Positions 59,489 to 64,000 of a DNA stretch of 64,000 nt are shown here, piece by piece (the first letter of the stretch is position 1; every line of letters begins with the position of its first letter). Source of the stretch: JARIHC01 sp035692985. GTDB taxonomy: Bacteria; Patescibacteriota; Saccharimonadia; Saccharimonadales; UBA4665. The translations under genes were made by a program, and so were the position numbers. The notes beneath the pieces were generated by a model, which saw only the letters and a program-made list of their open reading frames with translations, was not told the origin of the DNA and did not search any database. The stretch lies in contig DASSHG010000007.1 in the NCBI GenBank assembly GCA_035692985.1, forward strand, positions 1 through 64,000, read 5' to 3'.

Positions 59489-59507
59489 CAACCGGGCGCA
59501 ATGCAAA

Positions 59508-61289
59508 ATGCAACTAAAACTTATCCGGCTGCGATTCCGCCGACGGCTCCGCAGGGGCCAGCAACAGGTAGGCGGCCTGGGCAGTCAAACCGAAAAGCAG
59601 CTCGACCGGCATTTCGTAAAACGCCTCGGTAACTTGGCGCCCATCCGGCGGTTCGTGGCAGCCTGGATATTGCTGTTGGTACTATTGATTGCCGGCTTGT
59701 TTGTCCAGAACCTCTCGCTGAGCAATTATTTTCAAACACTGCGGCCGGTACCAGGTGGTATTTATAACGAGGGCATCCTCGGCACCTTCACAAATGCCAA
59801 TCCGATGTATGCCACCAATGACGTCGACACTTCGGTTTCCAAGCTCTTGTTTGCCGGCTTGTTTACCTTTAATGACCAGAACAAGCTGGCGGGCGACCTG
59901 GCCAGCGGCTACAAAGTAGACCCGACCGGCACGGTGTATACTGTCCGGCTCAGGCCGCACCTAACCTGGCAGGACGGACAGCCGCTAACCAGCGCGGATG
60001 TGGTATTTACTTATCAGGCAATTCAGAATCCCGACGCGCAGTCGCCGCTGCAAAGCAGCTGGCAAAATATAACTGTCACGGCGCCCGATGCCCGCACGGT
60101 TGTTTTTAAATTGCCTGGCGCCTTGGCGTCTTTCCCGTCCACCATGACCAATGGGATAGTGCCCAAACACATTTTGGGCAAGGTGCCGGCCGCCGGCCTC
60201 CGTTCAGCCGAATTTAATACTGTCCATCCAGTGGGAGCCGGTCCGTTCACTTGGCAGGCTATTCAGGTCGCCGGTGATGATCCCTCGGTTGCCCAGGAAC
60301 AGATCGCGCTGGTGCCCTTTGCCGGCTACAGCCGCGGTGATCCCAAACTCCGTGAATTTATTGTCCACGCCTACGTATCCAAGGCCAAGCTTACGCAGGC
60401 CTTTGAGTCTGGCCGGCTTACGGGCGCCGCCGGCTTTACCACCGTGCCGGAAAACATTAAAAAAAAGCATTCGCTGGAGACGCATAGTTCGCTATTGACA
60501 GCCGCCACGATGGTTTTCTTCAAGACCACCGGCGGTGTTTTGTCTGACACGAATGTCCGCCAGGCTGTGGTCGAGGGCACTAACCGGCAAGCAATTATCA
60601 AGGGTCTTGGCTATTCCACCCATGCCGTGCGCGAACCGCTATTGTTAGGCCAGCCGGGATATGATCCGTCGCTTGCGCAAGCTGGTTTTGACCCTTCGGC
60701 AGCCCGTAAGATATTAGATAGTAACGGCTGGGTAGTTGGCAAAAACGGCGTCCGCGGCAAAAACGGCCAGGCATTATCATTCACGTTAACAGCCGCCGAT
60801 ACGCCTGAATCCCGTTTGGTGACCCGCCAATTGCATGACCAATGGAAAAACATTGGCGTACAGCTCAAGGTGCAGCTGCAAGACAGCACGGATTTTCACA
60901 ACAGCCTGGTCTATCATAATTATGATGCTGTTTTGTACGGCATATCCATCGGCGCTGACCCGGATGTGTTTGTCTACTGGGATAGCTCGCAGGCCGATAT
61001 CCATTCTTCCAACCGGCTGAATTTGTCCGAATACAAGAACGTGATTGCCGATAGTTCGCTGGAGGCTGGCCGCAGCCGTTCGGAGCCGGCGCTGCGCGCG
61101 GTTAAATACCGGCCCTTCCTGCAAGAGTGGCAAAAAGATTATCCGGCGTTGGGGCTGTACCAGCCACGATTTTTATATTTGACGAACGGTCCGGTCGCCG
61201 GCCTGAGCGATCATGCCGTAAATTCGCCGGCCGGCCGTTTTAACAACGTCCAAAATTGGGAAATCCGCGAAGCCAAAGTTACAGAATAG
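59508..61289 (+). CDS. Peptide ABC-transporter substrate-binding protein (SBP family 5)
   Basis: 593 residues. A basic N terminus (RLRFRRRLRRG) and one membrane helix (about 48-68) anchor it instead of a lipobox. The binding protein fold starts at GTFTNANPMYATNDVDTSVSKLLFAGLF; TGTVYTVRLRPHLTWQDGQPLTSADVVF is the SBP_bac_5 signature. It should capture oligopeptides for import, consistent with a host-dependent, amino-acid-requiring life. No permease or ATPase genes adjoin it here. The same Arg-rich start before a helix occurs in the YabE-like protein at 9942. Confidence 0.93.
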   Translation: MQLKLIRLRFRRRLRRGQQQVGGLGSQTEKQLDRHFVKRLGNLAPIRRFVAAWILLLVLLIAGLFVQNLSLSNYFQTLRPVPGGIYNEGILGTFTNANPMYATNDVDTSVSKLLFAGLFTFNDQNKLAGDLASGYKVDPTGTVYTVRLRPHLTWQDGQPLTSADVVFTYQAIQNPDAQSPLQSSWQNITVTAPDARTVVFKLPGALASFPSTMTNGIVPKHILGKVPAAGLRSAEFNTVHPVGAGPFTWQAIQVAGDDPSVAQEQIALVPFAGYSRGDPKLREFIVHAYVSKAKLTQAFESGRLTGAAGFTTVPENIKKKHSLETHSSLLTAATMVFFKTTGGVLSDTNVRQAVVEGTNRQAIIKGLGYSTHAVREPLLLGQPGYDPSLAQAGFDPSAARKILDSNGWVVGKNGVRGKNGQALSFTLTAADTPESRLVTRQLHDQWKNIGVQLKVQLQDSTDFHNSLVYHNYDAVLYGISIGADPDVFVYWDSSQADIHSSNRLNLSEYKNVIADSSLEAGRSRSEPALRAVKYRPFLQEWQKDYPALGLYQPRFLYLTNGPVAGLSDHAVNSPAGRFNNVQNWEIREAKVTE

Positions 61290-61296
61290 CCGCCGC

Positions 61297-61325
61297 TTGA
61301 GTTTTCCGGCTAAAACAGATACGAT
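61297..61325 (+). promoter_or_regulatory. tRNA-Leu(CAG) promoter
   Basis: TTGAGT (61297-61302), a 17-bp spacer and TACGAT (61320-61325) lie 18 bp before the tRNA. An almost identical promoter precedes the second tRNA-Leu. Confidence 0.6.
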
Positions 61326-61343
61326 ATGATGGTTCTTTGACGC

Positions 61344-61430
61344 GCGGATGTGGCGGAATTGGTAGACGCGCTAGCTTCAGGAGCTAGTGGGCTTCGGCTC
61401 GTGGAGGTTCAAGTCCTCTCATCCGCACCA
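61344..61430 (+). tRNA. tRNA-Leu(CAG)
   Basis: Class II tRNA of 87 nt. Acceptor GCGGATG pairs with CATCCGC; the anticodon stem CTAGC-TTCAGGA-GCTAG gives CAG. There is a long variable arm (TGGGCTTCGGCTCG), a T-loop with GGTTCAAGTCC, and encoded CCA. Confidence 0.96.
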
Positions 61431-61497
61431 GTTCATACGAGCTGTGTTATCATATCCGTTATAACGCTATGCGAAAAATGAGAGAGGGTATCGCGTA

Positions 61498-63132
61498 ATG
61501 AGCAAGGTTGCGCACTATTTGCAGGAACACCTGGTGGGTGAGGTGATGACGAGCACGGATGCCCGCCGTTATTTCGCGACCGACCAGAGTATTTTGCAGT
61601 TGGCGCCAGCGCTAATTGCCTATCCGCGTGGCGAAAACGATGTCCGCAAAGCAGCCCGTTTTACTTGGCAACTAGCCGAGCGGGGGCGGGTAATTCCGCT
61701 GACTGCCCGCGGCAGCGGCACCGACCAGTCCGGCGCAGCGCTGGGCAGCGGTATCATGCTGGTTTTCCCGGCTCACATGAACCGGGTTTTGGAACTGGAC
61801 ACCAAATCCAATACGGTGACCGTCGAGCCGGGCATCAATTACGGTAAACTGCAGCAAACCCTGCACACGCACGGGCGCTTTTTGCCGCCTTACCCGCCGT
61901 CGCTGGAATATTCTACGATCGGCGGCGCTATCGCCAATAACGCCAGCGGTGAAAAGTCCGTGAAATACGGTGACATGCGGGCCAACGTGAAAGGTTTGCG
62001 TGTGGTGCTGGCCAATGGCGAGGTGATTGAAACCAGGCGCCTGAACAAACGCGAGCTCAGCAAAAAACTCGGTCTGGCGACTTTTGAAGGCGAGATTTAC
62101 CGCTCAGTGGATACTTTGCTGGAGGAGCAGCGTCCAGTAGTCGAACGGCTAGAATTAGTTGGTGTTAAGAATAATGCGGGTTACGCCCTGCCGGCCATTA
62201 AGCAAAAAGACGGCTCGTTTGATCTGACACCGTTGATTACCGGCAGCCAGGGTACGCTGGGCATCGTAACCGAAGCGGTGCTGAAAACCGAACCGCATAA
62301 CCCGTCGCCGGTATTGATGATGGCGACTTTTGATAGCTTACAGCAGCTGCAGGACTGCGTTCTGGAGCTGCGTGACCTGCCGGACAGGCCCAGCGCTATC
62401 GAGCTAGTCGATGGCGGCTTGCTGGAACAAGTCCAGGCGCTCAATCCGAACCAGCTGGTCGAAATTATCAAACCGCCGTTCCCTTCGGCATTACTTATCG
62501 TCGAGTTCGACAACAGCGACCGCCATTTAAAAAGAGCTACTAAAAAAGCCGATGGCATTTTTGAAAAATACGCCAAAAAAGTTGAAGTCGCCACTGGGCC
62601 GGAACAGCAGCAGCAATTGCGCAAACTGCGCGAAGCCACCGGCACTCTACTCTCGCATAACGAAGGCTTGCTGCACGCCGTACCGGTTATCGGCGACGGT
62701 GCCGTACCGCCCGACCAGTTGCGGGCATATCTGGAAGGCATTTACGATCTTTTGAAGGGTAATAATATTAAGACGGCGGTTTGGGGCCACATCGGTGAAG
62801 GCAGCTTGTCTTTCCAGCCCAAGCTGAACCTTGGCCAGGTGGGCGACCGGCAAAAGGTTTTTCGTTTGATGGATGCCTACAACAAACTGGTCTTAAAGCT
62901 GGGCGGCAGCATTAGCGCCACTACCGGCGATGGCCGGTTGCGTACGCCCTACCTGGAGACACTGTACGGACCAGAGGGCTATGCCCTGCTGGCTAAGATA
63001 AAACAGATCTTTGATCCTTATGGCACGCTGAACCCCGGCGTAAAATTTGGCAGTTCGCTTGACGATATCAAAGAAATGATCCGCACCAACTATGGCCTGG
63101 ATCATTTATACGACCATTTGCCGCGGTCATAG
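61498..63132 (+). CDS. FAD-linked oxidase (GlcD/D-lactate dehydrogenase-like)
   Basis: 544 residues. The FAD-binding PCMH domain has LIAYPRGENDVRKAARF, the pyrophosphate loop TARGSGTDQSGAALGSGIML, NTVTVEPGINYGKLQQTL and YSTIGGAIANNASGEKSVKYGD. The C-terminal oxidase domain includes ALLIVEFDN, AVWGHIGEGSLSFQP and the usual end FDPYGTLNPGVKF. It probably oxidises a 2-hydroxy acid (lactate or glycolate type) at the membrane. It has no iron-sulfur extension. The gene sits between two paralogous tRNA-Leu genes, has GAGAGGG before ATG, and ends at the promoter repeat of the second. Confidence 0.92.
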   Translation: MSKVAHYLQEHLVGEVMTSTDARRYFATDQSILQLAPALIAYPRGENDVRKAARFTWQLAERGRVIPLTARGSGTDQSGAALGSGIMLVFPAHMNRVLELDTKSNTVTVEPGINYGKLQQTLHTHGRFLPPYPPSLEYSTIGGAIANNASGEKSVKYGDMRANVKGLRVVLANGEVIETRRLNKRELSKKLGLATFEGEIYRSVDTLLEEQRPVVERLELVGVKNNAGYALPAIKQKDGSFDLTPLITGSQGTLGIVTEAVLKTEPHNPSPVLMMATFDSLQQLQDCVLELRDLPDRPSAIELVDGGLLEQVQALNPNQLVEIIKPPFPSALLIVEFDNSDRHLKRATKKADGIFEKYAKKVEVATGPEQQQQLRKLREATGTLLSHNEGLLHAVPVIGDGAVPPDQLRAYLEGIYDLLKGNNIKTAVWGHIGEGSLSFQPKLNLGQVGDRQKVFRLMDAYNKLVLKLGGSISATTGDGRLRTPYLETLYGPEGYALLAKIKQIFDPYGTLNPGVKFGSSLDDIKEMIRTNYGLDHLYDHLPRS

Positions 63133-63133
63133 C

Positions 63134-63162
63134 TTGAGTTTTCGGTCCAAAACAGATACGAT
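63134..63162 (+). promoter_or_regulatory. tRNA-Leu(GAG) promoter
   Basis: TTGAGT (63134-63139), a 17-bp spacer and TACGAT (63157-63162). Together with flanking bases this repeats the 61296-61350 region, indicating duplication of promoter and tRNA together. Confidence 0.6.
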
Positions 63163-63190
63163 ATGATGGTCTAAAGACGCGCGGTCGCGT

Positions 63191-63277
63191 GGGCGAGTGG
63201 CGGAATTGGTAGACGCGCTACCTTGAGGTGGTAGTGGGAGCAATCCTGTGGAGGTTCAAGTCCTCTCTCGCCCACCA
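63191..63277 (+). tRNA. tRNA-Leu(GAG)
   Basis: Class II tRNA of 87 nt. Acceptor GGGCGAG pairs with CTCGCCC; the anticodon stem CTACC-TTGAGGT-GGTAG gives GAG. There is a long variable arm, GGTTCAAGTCC in the T-arm, and CCA encoded. It shares most of its D-arm and T-arm with tRNA-Leu(CAG). Confidence 0.96.
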
Positions 63278-63305
63278 CACCATAAATGCGCTACAGTAAA
63301 GACAC

Positions 63306-63382
63306 GGGTGATTAGCTCAGTTGGCTAGAGCATCTCGTTTACACCGAGAGGGTCGGGGGTTCGAGTCCCTCATCACCCACCA
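63306..63382 (+). tRNA. tRNA-Val(TAC)
   Basis: Acceptor GGGTGAT pairs with ATCACCC; the anticodon stem TCTCG-TTTACAC-CGAGA gives TAC. The T-arm has GGTTCGAGTCC, with CCA encoded. It lies 28 bp after tRNA-Leu(GAG), probably on the same transcript. Confidence 0.97.
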
Positions 63383-63402
63383 GAATAATGTATAATTAAA
63401 TT

Positions 63403-63681
63403 ATGTCTCGTAGTAATCCATCAGACATTTATGAAATAGGTATGGGAAGGCGACATAGCCCTATGGAGGTCGGTGAGGCGCGAGACTTTCTTGACAAGCC
63501 TTATGCTTTTCTCCGGCCGCTCAGATTACTTAAAATAGCTCGTGGTCTAAGCAATCTACTACATCATGAGGTAGATTATGAAAACGATAACGGTCAACCC
63601 TTGGAGCATTTTTTGCCGGAAGAACTTGAAAGACATGCCGAGAGAGGCAGACAAATGGTTGATGAATTTGCTGAGCGGTAG
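63403..63681 (+). CDS. Small protein of unknown function
   Basis: 92 residues, charged and helical, with no signal peptide or membrane segment. A perfect TATAAT (63391-63396) ends 6 nt before ATG, so it is very likely expressed as a leaderless mRNA just after the tRNA pair. No family is recognised. Confidence 0.75.
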   Translation: MSRSNPSDIYEIGMGRRHSPMEVGEARDFLDKPYAFLRPLRLLKIARGLSNLLHHEVDYENDNGQPLEHFLPEELERHAERGRQMVDEFAER

Positions 63682-63694
63682 ATAGCTGGTCGAG

Positions 63695-63718
63695 AAACAT
63701 AACTTTTAAGGTTCTCGC
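63695..63718. terminator. Possible bidirectional terminator
   Basis: CGAGAA (from about 63692) and TTCTCG (to about 63718) form a short stem between two convergent genes. The stem is weak, so the call is tentative. Confidence 0.3.
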
Positions 63719-63730
63719 TATTCGCTTTTA

Positions 63731-64000
63731 TCAAAACGGATGTGTCAGGCGCCACCAGGTGGAAGGCTTAGACAAGGTTGTCTGCAGTTTGATGGGTATG
63801 GACAAACGGTTGTTAGAGGCTGACTTTGGTGTAGTAACGCTGCCAATGGTCTGCCCGGCGTGATTCTTGGTAGTGATGTTTTGCAAATGGACCTGAGTAC
63901 TGACCTTGCTGCCGCCCCAGGCGTCGAGCGATAGGTTCTGAGCTGCGGTAGCTGCCACCGGTTTACCCCAGGGCACGCCATATACCGCTACGCCAGCACC
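63731..64000 (-). CDS. C-terminal part of a probable D-Ala-D-Ala carboxypeptidase (partial)
   Basis: The frame is open to the window edge, so the gene begins beyond 64000. The visible 89 residues start GAGVAVYGVPWGKPVAA and form an all-beta segment ending PSTWWRLTHPF. A YGVPWG(K) stretch with a beta-rich tail and membrane-proximal aromatic end is what I would expect for the C-terminal domain of PBP5-like DD-peptidases. No catalytic SxxK, SxN or KTG motif is visible here, so the name is an inference from the tail alone. Confidence 0.5.
   Translation of the reverse strand, partial: GAGVAVYGVPWGKPVAATAAQNLSLDAWGGSKVSTQVHLQNITTKNHAGQTIGSVTTPKSASNNRLSIPIKLQTTLSKPSTWWRLTHPF

Noticed and set aside
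1..64000. Recoding of UGA as glycine, as in some other CPR phyla
   Set aside because: Several well-defined genes end at TGA exactly where their family ends (tpiA, metG, the glycosyltransferase), so TGA is a stop here.
1..64000. CRISPR arrays, insertion sequences, prophage or restriction systems
   Set aside because: I saw no regularly spaced repeats, transposase, integrase or restriction enzyme. The holin-like protein at 58885 belongs to a general chromosomal family and is not phage evidence.

Overview
The window looks like a chromosomal segment of a Patescibacteria (CPR) member, most likely Candidatus Saccharibacteria (TM7), probably an environmental lineage. The reasons are tightly packed short genes, compact versions of universal proteins (a 627-residue AlaRS and a 498-residue UvrC), many small lineage-specific proteins, tRNAs with encoded CCA, and the typical mix of FtsA/PilM-like, MltG-like, LysM-CHAP and DedA proteins. 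Base composition is near 50 % GC. TGA ends many genes (tpiA, metG, the histidine kinase), so the standard bacterial code applies and UGA is not recoded as glycine. This assignment is my inference from gene content; no rRNA is present.

Layout. 1-2.6 kb: two secreted or surface proteins. The first has a hairpin-rich leader and is bracketed by inverted repeats. 2.6-9.9 kb: tRNA-Glu, an acidic unknown protein, a PAP2 phosphatase, pgk-tpiA and a UvrD/PcrA helicase. 9.9-17.2 kb: an Rpf/YabE-like cell-wall protein, rsmA, a MarR regulator, a 41-residue membrane protein, tmRNA, a HAD-type nucleotidase, an FKBP and an ExoD protein. 17.2-25.6 kb: a candidate structured RNA, an RRM protein, trehalase, MazG-like, HIT, metG, a glycosyltransferase, tatD and a cysteine desulfurase. 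25.7-30.9 kb: a divergent F1-type ATPase operon (b, delta, alpha, gamma, beta, epsilon) with no a or c subunit gene beside it. 31-49.3 kb: mnmA, alaS, an aminoglycoside-phosphotransferase-like kinase, the ftsA-like/ruvX/mltG/LysM-CHAP/obg run, exonuclease I, uvrA, dedA and rplY. 49.4-54.8 kb: a response regulator, a 38-residue small ORF, a membrane histidine kinase, a two-domain terpene-cyclase-like protein and a polyprenyl (GGPP-type) diphosphate synthase. 54.8-64 kb: uvrC, Xaa-Pro peptidase, secG, a peptide-binding protein, an FAD oxidase between two paralogous tRNA-Leu genes, tRNA-Val, and the end of a probable D-Ala-D-Ala carboxypeptidase.

The best candidate for an undescribed system is the 49.4-54.8 kb locus. 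A two-component pair is joined by overlapping, same-strand genes to a protein carrying both a class II cyclase motif (DLDD) and class I prenyl-diphosphate motifs (DDFLD, NDDAHD), followed by an actinobacterial-type GGPP synthase. This suggests sensor-controlled production of a cyclic (di)terpenoid. Other notable signals are the F1-like ATPase lacking a and c, a dispersed 18-bp palindrome, widespread leaderless promoters (a TAnnnT box 5-9 nt before the start codon), an apparent ATT start codon on a cell-wall hydrolase, and a tmRNA with an atypical T-loop.
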